DNA of 34,675 nt from Candidatus Omnitrophica bacterium CG11_big_fil_rev_8_21_14_0_20_41_12 (GTDB lineage: Bacteria; Omnitrophota; Gorgyraeia; Gygaellales; Profunditerraquicolaceae), in NCBI GenBank assembly GCA_002796135.1, contig PCWB01000054.1, forward strand, positions 466 to 35,140, given 5' to 3'. A program made the position numbers and the translations under genes. This document shows positions 15,768 to 23,873 of the stretch, piece by piece; position 1 is the first letter of the stretch, and each line of letters begins with the position of its first letter. A model generated the notes under the pieces. It was not told the DNA's origin. It did not search any database and was given only the letters and a program-made list of their open reading frames with translations.

Positions 15768-17222
15768 ATGCCTGAAAATATCCCATTAGAAAAAATTGAT
15801 GATTTTCGTTGGCGCATTCCCAAAAGCTATAAGCCGGGGATGCGTGTGAGCGGATTAATCTATGCCAGTGAAAAATTATTAGAGAGTATTTATAAAGATA
15901 AGGCCTTAGAACAGGTAGCCAATGTTGCGTTTTTGCCGGGGATTGTTAATTATGCATTAGCGATGCCGGATATCCATTGGGGTTATGGATTTCCGATCGG
16001 TGGGGTAGCCGCGACGGATATTGAAGTAGGCGGGGTTGTTTCCCCCGGTGGCGTGGGGTTTGACATAAATTGCGGAGTAAGGTTAGTAAAAACTAATTTA
16101 GAATATGATGATGTTAAGAATAGAATTGAAGATTTAGTAAGTCGGTTATTTTTGGATGTTCCCGCAGGAGTCGGCTCAGAAGGTAATATAAGAGTAGGGG
16201 CCAAAGAGGAAAAGCAGATATTATTAAAGGGTGCTCGCTGGGCGGTAGAACAGGGTTTTGGCACAGAGGATGATCTTGAATGTACCGAAGAAAACGGTGC
16301 AATCCAGGGAGCGGATCCAGAGGTAGTTTCAGAACGCGCTTTTCAAAGAGGCAAGGCTCAATCAGGTACACTTGGTTCAGGAAATCATTTTTTAGAAATT
16401 CAGGTAATCGATCAGCTTTATGATCGAGAGGCTTGCGATACTTTGGGTTTAAATTTAGGACAGATAATGGTAATGATTCACTCCGGCTCGCGCGGCTTCG
16501 GTTATCAGATTTGCGAAGATTATGCGCGCAAGATGGTGGAAAGTTTATCAAAATATAAAATCAATGTTCCCGATAGGCAGTTAGCCTGTGCTCCGGTAAA
16601 TTCCAGCGAAGGTAAGGCTTATTTAGGGGCAATGAGATGCGCGGCAAATTATGCCTGGGCAAATCGACAATGTCTGATGCATCTGACGCGGCAGGTTTTT
16701 GAGAAGATATTTGGCTCTTCCTGGCAAAAATTAGGAATGTCTTTGATTTATGATGTTGCCCATAACATTGCCAAAATTGAGAAACATGAAGTTGGCGGTA
16801 TCAAGAAAAATCTTTGTGTACATCGTAAAGGTGCCACCCGCGCTTTTGGTCCGGGCAATCCGGCAATACCGCAAAGATATAGAAAAATCGGCCAACCGGT
16901 AATTATCCCGGGGGATATGGGTAGAAATTCATATCTGTTAGTCGGTACGCAAAAGGCAATGGAGGAAACCTTCGGCAGCTGCTGTCATGGAGCAGGCCGT
17001 TTAAAATCCCGTACTGCCTCTGCTAAATCTACCAGTACAGATATGTTATTGAAAGAATTAAGCTCTAAGGGTATAATAGTAAAAGCTTTTGGTCGTAACA
17101 CTCTCGTAGAAGAGGCGCCTTCTGCTTATAAGGATGTAAATGATGTTGTGGATGTTGTGGCTAATGCGGGAATCGGAAAACGTGTCTGCAGAATGCGGCC
17201 GTTGGGTGTTATTAAAGGATAA
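15768..17222 (+). CDS. rtcB: RNA-splicing ligase RtcB (3'-phosphate/5'-OH RNA ligase)
   Basis: 484 aa, full length. Metal- and GTP-site motifs are all present: [29 protein letters not shown] with Cys102, [42 protein letters not shown] and CCHGAGR, whose His (about residue 406) is the guanylylated one. It joins 2',3'-cyclic or 3'-phosphate RNA to 5'-OH RNA in tRNA splicing or repair. It is paired with archease and lies behind tRNA-Lys; RNA repair is the likeliest role. Confidence 0.96.
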   Translation: MPENIPLEKIDDFRWRIPKSYKPGMRVSGLIYASEKLLESIYKDKALEQVANVAFLPGIVNYALAMPDIHWGYGFPIGGVAATDIEVGGVVSPGGVGFDINCGVRLVKTNLEYDDVKNRIEDLVSRLFLDVPAGVGSEGNIRVGAKEEKQILLKGARWAVEQGFGTEDDLECTEENGAIQGADPEVVSERAFQRGKAQSGTLGSGNHFLEIQVIDQLYDREACDTLGLNLGQIMVMIHSGSRGFGYQICEDYARKMVESLSKYKINVPDRQLACAPVNSSEGKAYLGAMRCAANYAWANRQCLMHLTRQVFEKIFGSSWQKLGMSLIYDVAHNIAKIEKHEVGGIKKNLCVHRKGATRAFGPGNPAIPQRYRKIGQPVIIPGDMGRNSYLLVGTQKAMEETFGSCCHGAGRLKSRTASAKSTSTDMLLKELSSKGIIVKAFGRNTLVEEAPSAYKDVNDVVDVVANAGIGKRVCRMRPLGVIKG

Positions 17223-17224
17223 AA

Positions 17225-18493
17225 ATGCTGGATATAAAATTTATCAGAGAAAATCAGGATCAAGTTAAGCAGGCGATTAGGAACCGTGTTTTAAAGATCG
17301 ATATTGACGGTATTCTTAAAATTGACGATGCGCGGCGTAAAGAATTGGCTGAATTTGAGGAATTGGCGGCTAAGCGTAATCAAGCCAATGACGAAATAGG
17401 TGTCTTGCTCAAAGAAAAGAAAGACGCTAAAGCTAAAATCTCGTCGATGAAGGAGATCTCCAAGCGTATCGCTGAGCTGGATAACCAGATAAAAGGCAAG
17501 GAAGCAGAATTAAATAAACTGCTTTTGAATATTCCAAATGTGCCGCATGCCTCTGTGCCGGTAGGAGACGCAACAAAAAATAAAACTGTGCGCAGTTGGG
17601 GAGAGCCGAAGAAATTTAATTTTAAGCCGCTTAGTCACATTGAACTTTGTCAGAATTTGGATATTGTGGATTTTAACCGCGCAACTAAAATTACCGGCTC
17701 AAACTTTATTCTTTTTAAGGGTGGGGGGGCTCGCCTGGAGCGGGCACTGATCAATTTTATGCTTGATCTGCATACTGCTAAGCACGGGTTTACCGAAGTG
17801 CTTCCCCCGTTTTTAGTCAACCGCGCTTCGATGCTGGGCACCGGACAACTGCCGAAATTAGAAGAGGATATGTATAAATTAAAAGATGATGATCTTTTTC
17901 TCATCCCTACTGCTGAGGTTCCCGTAACTAATATTTTCCGCGATGAGATATTGGACGAAGACAAGCTGCCGGTCTATTATACTGCCTATACGGCGTGTTT
18001 CAGACGGGAAGCAGGTTCTTACGGAAAAGATACTAAGGGCTTAAACCGGGTGCATGAATTTGATAAGGTAGAGATGGTTAAATTTGTTAAGCCGGAAGAT
18101 TCTTGCGCAGAATTGGAGAAACTGGTTGTTAATGCCGAAGAGGTTTTGCAGCTTTTAGAGCTGCCTTACCGGGTCTTGATGCTGGCAACGCAGGATTTGA
18201 GTTTTTCTGCCAGCAAATGTTATGATTTAGAGGCTTATGCCGGCGGGGCGGATAAGTGGCTGGAGGTATCCAGCTGCAGTAATTTTGAAAGCTTCCAGGC
18301 GCGCCGGGCCAACATCAGATTCCGCCGTAAAGAAAGCAAGAAGGTCGAATTTGTGCATACTTTAAACGGCTCAGGCATTGCTTTGCCGCGCACGGTGATT
18401 GCGATATTAGAAAACTATCAACAGGAGGATGGTTCGGTATTGATTCCTAAAGTACTGCAACCATATTTAAATGGCCAAAAAAGAATTTCCTGA
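17225..18493 (+). CDS. serS: Seryl-tRNA synthetase
   Basis: 422 aa. The N-terminal long coiled-coil arm (about 25-110) grips the tRNA-Ser variable arm. The class II core follows: the TAEVPVTN region, motif 2 with [28 protein letters not shown], and motif 3 [19 protein letters not shown]. It is 2 nt after rtcB. Three tRNA-Ser genes begin only 0.7 kb downstream. Its 3' end overlaps the next gene by 23 nt. Confidence 0.96.
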   Translation: MLDIKFIRENQDQVKQAIRNRVLKIDIDGILKIDDARRKELAEFEELAAKRNQANDEIGVLLKEKKDAKAKISSMKEISKRIAELDNQIKGKEAELNKLLLNIPNVPHASVPVGDATKNKTVRSWGEPKKFNFKPLSHIELCQNLDIVDFNRATKITGSNFILFKGGGARLERALINFMLDLHTAKHGFTEVLPPFLVNRASMLGTGQLPKLEEDMYKLKDDDLFLIPTAEVPVTNIFRDEILDEDKLPVYYTAYTACFRREAGSYGKDTKGLNRVHEFDKVEMVKFVKPEDSCAELEKLVVNAEEVLQLLELPYRVLMLATQDLSFSASKCYDLEAYAGGADKWLEVSSCSNFESFQARRANIRFRRKESKKVEFVHTLNGSGIALPRTVIAILENYQQEDGSVLIPKVLQPYLNGQKRIS

Positions 18494-19187
18494 TAAAGCT
18501 GCGTTAAAGAATAAGGATAAACCGGAAAAAGATGATTTTGGCAGCGGACTAAGAGGAGATTTTTCCAGTAAAATTTCCGGTTTATCCAGTAAGCTGTTTG
18601 GCGTGATTAAAGTTATCTTAGCGGTTTTTATCCTGCCCGTTGTTTATTCCTCGGTTGTATCTTTCTTGAATGAATTTGTACAGATCGACAAAGGCCTGCA
18701 GCAGTTTTTTTATGACGGGATAATTACTTTTCTGGCGATCTATTTATTTATCTGGGAGCCGGCGGCACTTTATAATAAAGGGCATAAGCTTTTAGAGTTT
18801 ATGTTCAGTTTTTTTAAGCCGCTGGTAAATGTCGCCCCGTTTTTGTTGCCGATTTATACAATTTTGATCTTTATTATTTACGGATTGCTATCCATCGGGA
18901 TTAAATCAGCTCAATTGCTGGAGTATTCACTTTTTGCAATAGGTTTTAGCACTATTTTACATCTGGTTTTTGCAGCCAAAACCATCCGTTCTAAAAAAGG
19001 CGATTTTCTAAAGGCAAATTATATTTTTGGATTTTCTTTTATTTTCATTCTGAACCTTACCTTGCTGGCTCTGGGTCTTAGTTTTATTTTTGGTGGTTTT
19101 TCATTTGTTGATTTCTGTAGCACTTCTTTTAACATAGTTAAGGGCATATTCTATTCGGTTTTTAAGCAGCTTTTTTTGTTTAAATAA
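18471..19187 (+). CDS. Multi-pass membrane protein of unknown function
   Basis: 238 aa. A charged N-terminal segment (1 to about 40, Lys/Asp-rich) precedes about five hydrophobic segments near residues 43-67, 81-98, 115-141, 150-168 and 183-212. No enzymatic motif is recognised. The ATG lies inside the serS 3' end (23-nt overlap), so it is part of the rtcB-serS transcription unit. Localisation is inner membrane by hydropathy only. Confidence 0.75.
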   Translation: MAKKEFPDKAALKNKDKPEKDDFGSGLRGDFSSKISGLSSKLFGVIKVILAVFILPVVYSSVVSFLNEFVQIDKGLQQFFYDGIITFLAIYLFIWEPAALYNKGHKLLEFMFSFFKPLVNVAPFLLPIYTILIFIIYGLLSIGIKSAQLLEYSLFAIGFSTILHLVFAAKTIRSKKGDFLKANYIFGFSFIFILNLTLLALGLSFIFGGFSFVDFCSTSFNIVKGIFYSVFKQLFLFK

Positions 19188-19189
19188 TT

Positions 19190-19276
19190 GGTGGGGTGAC
19201 CGAGCGGTCTAAGGTGATAGTCTTGAAAACTATTGTGGGCGTAAGCCCACCCAGAGTTCGAATCTCTGCCCCACCG
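19190..19276 (+). tRNA. tRNA-Ser (anticodon TGA)
   Basis: Acceptor GGTGGGG/CCCCACC, anticodon stem ATAGT/ACTAT with loop CTTGAAA (anticodon TGA), a long class II variable arm (GTGGGC-GTAA-GCCCAC), T arm CAGAG-TTCGAAT-CTCTG, discriminator G19276. It is the first of three tRNA-Ser genes in 2.5 kb. Confidence 0.95.
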
Positions 19277-19440
19277 TAACTACTTATATAATTATATCAC
19301 GAGTTAAATTTCCTGAGGGAGAACAGCGTCGTTTTCTTAATTCTGTCGGACTTTATTTCAAGAATGATTGGATAGAAGCATCGAAATTTCTTAATATTAA
19401 TGAGAGGACTCTTAGAGATTGGCGATGTGAAAAATTCACA

Positions 19441-20316
19441 ATGGATCATGATTCTTTAAAGGATTTACTTTCTTTGACTAAAATTCCTATGCCTCAAAGT
19501 ATTGAAATTTTAGAGGATTATTGGAGTGCGAAGAAATATTCTCGGATGGGAGCGTTAAAGAGGTTTCAACTGTATGGTGCGCTTGCTACGCCGGAGGGAA
19601 GACGTAAGGGCGGATTAGCGATTCAGAGGTTAATAAGGATGAACCCCCTGAGGGCTTTACAATCCGGAATTATTGTCAGGAAAGAAATATATAATTCCGG
19701 ATATTCGCTTGAATTAGCAGAATTTATAGGAATTATGCTTGGCGACGGAGGTCTGACAAATTATCAGCTTAATATAACTCTTAATTCGCAGACTGATAAA
19801 GAATATTTGGCTTATGTAAAAAGCCTCATTGAAAAGTTATTTCATATTCAATCATCCGTTATGTTGCGGAAAAATGAAAATGCCGCGCGTATAGTTGTCT
19901 CAGGAAAAAATCTTGTTGAATTATTAGCTGGGAGATATGGGCTTAAGGTGGGGAATAAGGTAAGGCAATCTGTTACTGTTCCCGATTGGGTTTTGAAAAA
20001 AAATGAATTTGCAGTTGCATGTTTGAGGGGACTCATGGATACCGATGGCTCCTGCTATGCGTATGCACATAACGTTAATAAAAAGCGATATTATAATTTT
20101 GCTTTATGTTTTACGAATGCTTCTTTTCCCTTGCTTAAAAGTTTTTACACTATTCTTGATAAAAATGGTTATCATCCTTGCATGACCGGCAGGCGCGTCT
20201 ATGTACATAGAAAGAATGAAATTGCAAAATATTTTCAAGAAGTAGGCACACATAATAATAAACACTTGCATAAATATCAGAAATTTGTTGACCAAAAGGC
20301 TTTACCGGAAAGATAG
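19441..20316 (+). CDS. LAGLIDADG-type homing endonuclease-like protein
   Basis: 291 aa from the first ATG. Two LAGLIDADG-like helices are visible: FIGIMLGDGGL (about 97-107) and LRGLMDTDGS (about 198-207), each ending in the acidic catalytic residue. This two-motif layout is that of single-chain homing endonucleases. The same frame is open without a stop from 19213, across the 3' half of tRNA-Ser(TGA). The part 19306-19440 reads as plausible protein (EASKFLNINERTLRDWR, helix-turn-helix-like), but no ATG, GTG or TTG exists there. The true start is therefore unclear, or the N-terminus has decayed. It is free-standing between two tRNA genes, with no sign of an intron or intein. Confidence 0.8.
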   Translation: MDHDSLKDLLSLTKIPMPQSIEILEDYWSAKKYSRMGALKRFQLYGALATPEGRRKGGLAIQRLIRMNPLRALQSGIIVRKEIYNSGYSLELAEFIGIMLGDGGLTNYQLNITLNSQTDKEYLAYVKSLIEKLFHIQSSVMLRKNENAARIVVSGKNLVELLAGRYGLKVGNKVRQSVTVPDWVLKKNEFAVACLRGLMDTDGSCYAYAHNVNKKRYYNFALCFTNASFPLLKSFYTILDKNGYHPCMTGRRVYVHRKNEIAKYFQEVGTHNNKHLHKYQKFVDQKALPER

Positions 20317-20337
20317 ACGTTTTAAGAATTTATAATT

Positions 20338-20422
20338 GGAGGGATGGGAGAGTGGTTGAATCCAGACGCCTCGAAAGCGTCCAGGCCGCAAGGCCTCGCA
20401 GGTTCGAATCCTGCTCCTTCCG
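20338..20422 (+). tRNA. tRNA-Ser (anticodon CGA)
   Basis: Acceptor GGAGGGA/TCCTTCC (one G-U pair), anticodon stem GACGC/GCGTC with loop CTCGAAA (anticodon CGA), a long variable arm (CAGGCC-GCAA-GGCCTC region), T arm GCAGG-TTCGAAT-CCTGC, discriminator G20422. TATAAT at 20331-20336 ends just before the mature 5' end. Confidence 0.95.
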
Positions 20423-20457
20423 ATAATTTTGATAAACGGCATGGATAATTAATAGAC

Positions 20458-20514
20458 TTGACTTGAAACCTAAGAAGTTGTATAATTTACATCAGTTGAT
20501 GTAAATTATACAAC
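20458..20514 (+). promoter_or_regulatory. Promoter with -10 buried in a perfect 38-nt palindromic operator
   Basis: TTGACT (20458-20463), a 17-nt spacer, TATAAT (20481-20486). The -10 lies inside an inverted repeat with perfect 18-nt arms (20477-20494 and 20497-20514) and a GT centre; the left arm is GTTGTATAATTTACATCA. A protein bound here would block the -10 and the start site (about 20493). The nearest candidate binder is the winged-helix domain at the N-terminus of the next gene, so autoregulation is inferred. Confidence 0.75.
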
Positions 20515-20529
20515 AGTAAAGCTAATCCG

Positions 20530-21093
20530 ATGACACCTTTTACCGGCTCAAAATTAAGATCAAAACTGCTTTCCTACTTTTTCACCAATCCGGAAAAGTT
20601 TTGTTACGTTCGCCAGCTTGGTATTATCCTAAATGCTGACCCAGGCAACCTTTCAAGGGAGCTGTGTAAACTTGAACGAGAAGGTATATTTATCTCTTCT
20701 ACTAAGGGATCAATAAAGCTTTATTCTCTAGATAAAAAATATCCTTTATTCAATGATCTTAAAAACATAGTATTTAAAACCGAGGGAATAGAGGGGAGCT
20801 TAAGACAGTTGGTTTCTGAATATGCGGGGATAGAACTTGCTTTCATATATGGTTCTTATGCAAAAGGAAAAGAGAAAGGAAATTCTGATATAGATATTGT
20901 TGTGGTCGGTTCTTTTCCGAGAGACGAATTCACGCGAAAATTGCGCATGCTGGAATCAAGATTAAATAGAGAGGCTAATTTTAGCTCCTATACTAAAACA
21001 GAATTTGTGAAAGAGAGTCAGATAAAAGGTGGATTTCTTAATATTGTTATTAAAGGCAAGGTTATATTATTGAAAGGTAATTTCAATGATTGA
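20530..21093 (+). CDS. Winged-helix + MNT-type nucleotidyltransferase (antitoxin-like)
   Basis: 187 aa. Residues about 1-75 look like an ArsR-type winged helix (KLLSYFFTNPEKFCYVRQLG, NLSRELCKLEREGIF). Residues about 95-185 are a minimal nucleotidyltransferase with the complete GS-x10-DxD motif (GSYAKGKEKGNSDIDIVVVG). In MntA/HepT systems the MNT protein AMPylates and neutralises the HEPN toxin. Here it overlaps a HEPN gene by 8 nt and lies behind a palindromic operator. The fused DNA-binding domain suggests it is also the autorepressor. No Shine-Dalgarno is evident before ATG 20530. Confidence 0.85.
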   Translation: MTPFTGSKLRSKLLSYFFTNPEKFCYVRQLGIILNADPGNLSRELCKLEREGIFISSTKGSIKLYSLDKKYPLFNDLKNIVFKTEGIEGSLRQLVSEYAGIELAFIYGSYAKGKEKGNSDIDIVVVGSFPRDEFTRKLRMLESRLNREANFSSYTKTEFVKESQIKGGFLNIVIKGKVILLKGNFND

Positions 21094-21547
21094 GGGCCTT
21101 GCAAAGAAATTAGAAAAAGAGGGAAAACTCGCGGCACAGAAGGTCGGCATTGTTCAGATAGAACCCCTTTTAAAGGAGGCGATCATAGATTTAGAGGAGT
21201 CTAAAAAGACATTACATATAGCAGATAGGGCAACTTATATAATGGCATACACGGCTATGCTTAAAGCGGGGCGCGCGCTCCTTCTCTTGAAAGGCTATAG
21301 GCCTACGGATGGTGCGCAGCACAAAACCGTGGTAGAAATGACCGGTGCTATTTTAGGCGACAAATATGTCAGCCTGGTTAATCATTTTGAAACGATGCGC
21401 AGGAAAAGGAACGAATTGACATATGAGGCTGGAACGTTGCTTTCCGGATCAGAATCTAAGCAAGCTTTGGATGACGCCACTTTGCTAATAAGAAATATTC
21501 TGAAAGAAGTGAAGTTGCGAAATTCTCAGTTTGAACTTAAGTTGTAA
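21086..21547 (+). CDS. HEPN-domain protein (toxin-like partner of the MNT protein)
   Basis: 153 aa, mostly alpha-helical. The pattern LLKEAIIDLEESKKTL, YIMAYTAMLKAGRALLLLKGYRP, HKTVVEM, HFETMRRKRNELTYE fits HEPN proteins paired with minimal nucleotidyltransferases. The expected R-x4-H RNase motif is not intact: the sequence is RRKRNELTYE, keeping Arg, Asn and Tyr but lacking the His. The start overlaps the upstream gene by 8 nt (ATGATTGA). It is a toxin candidate by context; RNase activity is doubtful from the sequence. Confidence 0.78.
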   Translation: MIEGLAKKLEKEGKLAAQKVGIVQIEPLLKEAIIDLEESKKTLHIADRATYIMAYTAMLKAGRALLLLKGYRPTDGAQHKTVVEMTGAILGDKYVSLVNHFETMRRKRNELTYEAGTLLSGSESKQALDDATLLIRNILKEVKLRNSQFELKL

Positions 21548-21557
21548 AGTTTATAAT
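21530..21557 (+). promoter_or_regulatory. Putative promoter of tRNA-Ser(GGA)
   Basis: TTTGAA (21530-21535), a 16-nt spacer, TATAAT (21552-21557), starting inside the last codons of the HEPN gene and ending 20 nt before the tRNA. The -35 is imperfect. Confidence 0.4.
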
Positions 21558-21577
21558 ATGAACCAGTAGGAAGATTT

Positions 21578-21662
21578 GGAGGGGTCGCGTAGTGGTCGAG
21601 CGCGCGTGTTTGGAAAACACGTAATCCGCAAGGGTTCCAGGGTTCGAATCCCTGCCTCTCCG
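21578..21662 (+). tRNA. tRNA-Ser (anticodon GGA); likely attachment site of the downstream element
   Basis: Acceptor GGAGGGG/CCTCTCC (one G-U pair), anticodon stem CGTGT/ACACG with loop TTGGAAA (anticodon GGA), a long variable arm, T arm CAGGG-TTCGAAT-CCCTG, discriminator G21662. Element genes begin directly downstream and run to a tyrosine integrase at the right edge, so the tRNA 3' end is the natural attB/attL core. The second copy expected beyond the integrase is outside the window. Confidence 0.93.
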
Positions 21663-21758
21663 ATGTACTTTTTATACACACTGCTATTACCTCGTCTTAA
21701 CCCTACCAAAAGTATCAAATCTCCCATATAAATCAATAGGTTACATCACAAGTTTATT

Positions 21759-21802
21759 AAAGCCATTTCAAGTTATCGCAAGATAACAGAAGTGGCTTTT
21801 TT
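21759..21802 (+). terminator. Strong intrinsic terminator between tRNA-Ser(GGA) and the element's first gene
   Basis: Outer stem 21759-21769 with 21789-21799 (11 bp, one G-U). Inner stem GTTATC/GATAAC (21772-21777 with 21782-21787) is capped by a GCAA tetraloop, and a run of six T follows (21797-21802). It ends tRNA-Ser transcription and isolates the element from chromosomal read-through. Confidence 0.78.
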
Positions 21803-21810
21803 GTTTAAAA

Positions 21811-21830
21811 AAGTGGTAGAAAAGTGGTAG
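21811..21830 (+). repeat. Tandem AAGTGGTAG repeats, 11-bp period
   Basis: AAGTGGTAG occurs at 21811-21819 and again at 21822-21830, 11 bp apart, about one helical turn. A partial copy (AAGTGGC) is at 21790-21796. Between the terminator and the first element gene this could be integrase or excisionase arm-type binding sites, but two short repeats are weak evidence. Confidence 0.4.
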
Positions 21831-21850
21831 GAAATTGCCAGGAGGAAACG

Positions 21851-22474
21851 ATGGTAGCAATTAATAAAGAAACTTATTGGAATGATGGGCTTTGCCGGTA
21901 TGAAGACATCTCAACTTTTTCATATCCAACAGAGATTGAGTTATTGAAGATATTTCCGGAGGCGAGGGAGATAATCCCGCAGAAGATAGATGAGTGGATG
22001 AGGGTGAAGGGGAAGCTCCTCAGCAAGGAAGTAATGCCTGTATTAAAGAAGATTGGCGGTATTAAAGATGATTTCTCTCGCTGGTTCTGGAGGGAGGCCT
22101 ACAAGTCTTTTGTTAATCCAAGATTTATAGAGACGGTAGAGCAATTGGCACGCCTTAAAAGGCTTCAGATATTAATTGCTGATACTAAGCACTCTAAGAA
22201 TATTGTAGATTTTGAGCAGAAGAAAGAGGCCGCCAAGCAAACTCCCATTCTAAGTTTATATTCTTTCCAGAAGCTGAGAAAACTAGGTTCAAGATATACT
22301 GCATTATGTCCATTTCACAATGAGGATACTGCCAGTTTTGTTATCTACCCGGATAATTCATTCCATTGTTTTGGCTGTCAAGCTCACGGAGATGCTATAG
22401 ATTTTGTGAAGTTATTGAAAAATTACGATTTTAAAGAAGCAGTCGGATCTCTTTGTTTTGGAGGGGTGGCATAA
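21851..22474 (+). CDS. CHC2 zinc-finger protein (DnaG-type primase zinc domain)
   Basis: 207 aa. The C-terminal part (about 145-200) is a CHC2 zinc finger: C-x2-H (CPFH) and C-x2-C (CFGC) around TASFVIYPDNSFH, followed by AHGDAIDFVKLL, as in DnaG and phage primases. The N-terminal 140 residues are helical and unrecognised; there is no TOPRIM or primase catalytic domain, so it is a zinc-finger subunit or DNA-recognition partner of the helicase encoded next. ATG 21851 is used, as AGGAGG (21840-21845) lies 5 nt upstream; an in-frame GTG at 21824 is less likely. Its stop overlaps the next ATG (TAATG). Confidence 0.82.
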   Translation: MVAINKETYWNDGLCRYEDISTFSYPTEIELLKIFPEAREIIPQKIDEWMRVKGKLLSKEVMPVLKKIGGIKDDFSRWFWREAYKSFVNPRFIETVEQLARLKRLQILIADTKHSKNIVDFEQKKEAAKQTPILSLYSFQKLRKLGSRYTALCPFHNEDTASFVIYPDNSFHCFGCQAHGDAIDFVKLLKNYDFKEAVGSLCFGGVA

Positions 22475-23790
22475 TGAGTACGAATGTTTTATTAGAAAAA
22501 GAGTTTACGAATGCTCTCAAAGATACACGAGAACCCAATGAGATTGAGATTAAAAATTGCAATCAGATAGCCGAAAGTATTCAAAGAGATAAAACTCTAT
22601 TGTATTGTGATGGCTATTACGAATATGAATTAGGAGTGTTCCTGTTGGTCAAGGAAGATAAGATAAAGAAATTCATAAAGGCTAAATTGAAAGATAAATT
22701 CACCCAGTTTAAAGCAAATGAGATCCTCCATTCCTTGAGAGTTGATATAGCCTTAGGATGTTCTGAAGATTTGAATGCAAGCAAGCTGTTGAATTTGAAG
22801 AATGGTATGTTTGATCTTGAGACTTTAAAGCTTATTCCTCATTCATCTGATTTTAAGTCAACAATACAGTTGCCGGTAAATTATGATCCAAATGCAAAGT
22901 GCGGTAAATGGCTTGAATCCTTAAAGGAAATATTCTTGGATGATATTGAGAAAGCAGATATATTACAAGAGTTTTTTGGGTTGTGTCTTACAAAGGAAAC
23001 TAAGTACGAAAAGGCGCTTTTTACAATAGGAGAAGGTGCAAACGGAAAATCTACGATACTACATATCCTTCAGCAGATACTTGGGAAAAGAAATTATAGT
23101 TCTGTTCCATTAGAGTTATTTAATAACCCGCATTATACCGCTAATTTTTATAACCGGTTAGCCAATATTTCTATTGAAACCAATGCTAAAAGTTCGGTCT
23201 ATGATTCTCTAATGAAGGCGGTAATATCTGGAGATACGATTAGCGCGGATCTTAAATATCAGAATGTTATACAATTCAATCCCTTCTGTAAGTTAATCTT
23301 CGCCCTTAATAGTATGCCAAGAGTAGATGATAAAACAGACGCTTTCTATAGGAGGATAATTGTTTTAAGATTTAATCGGCAGTTTAAGGAAGATGAACAG
23401 AATAAAAACTTAAAGCATGAACTTGAGGTTGAAATGGACGGAATCTTTGCTTGGATGGTTGAGGGCCTTAGAAGATTGCGCCAGAGAGGTTATTTTGAGC
23501 TTTCTACAGGCATAAAACAAGAGGTAGAGGAATATCGCAAAGAAAATAACAATGTTCTTACTTTTGTTGAGGAAGAGTGCAATTTAGAGTCAGATGCCAT
23601 TATTTCTAAGCAGGAACTTTATAATTCTTATAGTGAATGGTGTAAGAAGAATGGCTATAAGAGCTTAGCTAAGAAGAAATTTGGTAAAGAATTGGCAAAG
23701 CATTTTCAGGGTAAGATAACAGATGGCCGAAGTGGATCAGGAGATATAAGGATATGGATGGGAGTAGGAGCAACGGGGGCAATCATTTGA
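22474..23790 (+). CDS. Phage/plasmid P4-type (D5) replicative helicase
   Basis: 438 aa. The D5-N region (LLNLKNGMFDLETLKLIPH) is followed by a superfamily 3 helicase domain with Walker A GEGANGKST (about 187-195), the YNRLANISIETNAK region with GDTISADLKYQ, and FALNSMPRVDDKTDAFYRR as sensor/arginine region. A winged helix-like C-terminus (NVLTFVEEECNLE, SYSEWCKKNGYK) completes it. This is the replication initiator-helicase type of P4-like satellites and many phages. ATG 22474 with GGAGG upstream is chosen over an earlier in-frame ATG. With the CHC2 gene it makes up the replication module. Confidence 0.9.
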   Translation: MSTNVLLEKEFTNALKDTREPNEIEIKNCNQIAESIQRDKTLLYCDGYYEYELGVFLLVKEDKIKKFIKAKLKDKFTQFKANEILHSLRVDIALGCSEDLNASKLLNLKNGMFDLETLKLIPHSSDFKSTIQLPVNYDPNAKCGKWLESLKEIFLDDIEKADILQEFFGLCLTKETKYEKALFTIGEGANGKSTILHILQQILGKRNYSSVPLELFNNPHYTANFYNRLANISIETNAKSSVYDSLMKAVISGDTISADLKYQNVIQFNPFCKLIFALNSMPRVDDKTDAFYRRIIVLRFNRQFKEDEQNKNLKHELEVEMDGIFAWMVEGLRRLRQRGYFELSTGIKQEVEEYRKENNNVLTFVEEECNLESDAIISKQELYNSYSEWCKKNGYKSLAKKKFGKELAKHFQGKITDGRSGSGDIRIWMGVGATGAII

Positions 23791-23873
23791 CGATACTGAC
23801 GAAGCTGACGATTATTGTTCTATGTTATCTTGCTATCTCCTATCTTTTTTACCGCTATAAAGCACGAGGATAA
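23754..23873 (+). CDS. Candidate 39-aa single-pass membrane peptide
   Basis: A frame overlapping the helicase 3' end starts at ATG 23754, with AGGAG (23739-23743) 10 nt upstream. It encodes 39 residues with one strongly hydrophobic stretch (LTIIVLCYLAISYLF) flanked by basic residues (YRYKARG). The size and charge pattern suit a small phage membrane peptide. The hydrophobic run could be chance, and part of it covers the TGACGA repeat array. Confidence 0.35.
   Translation: MDGSRSNGGNHLTILTKLTIIVLCYLAISYLFYRYKARG

Noticed and set aside
16114-16551. 145-aa minus-strand open frame opposite rtcB
   Set aside because: Covered by conserved RtcB motifs in the forward frame.
21551-21736. Minus-strand 61-aa frame across tRNA-Ser(GGA)
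   Set aside because: It reads through the tRNA; proteins of the type AGIRTLEPLRITCFPNTRA are common mis-annotations over tRNA-Ser genes.
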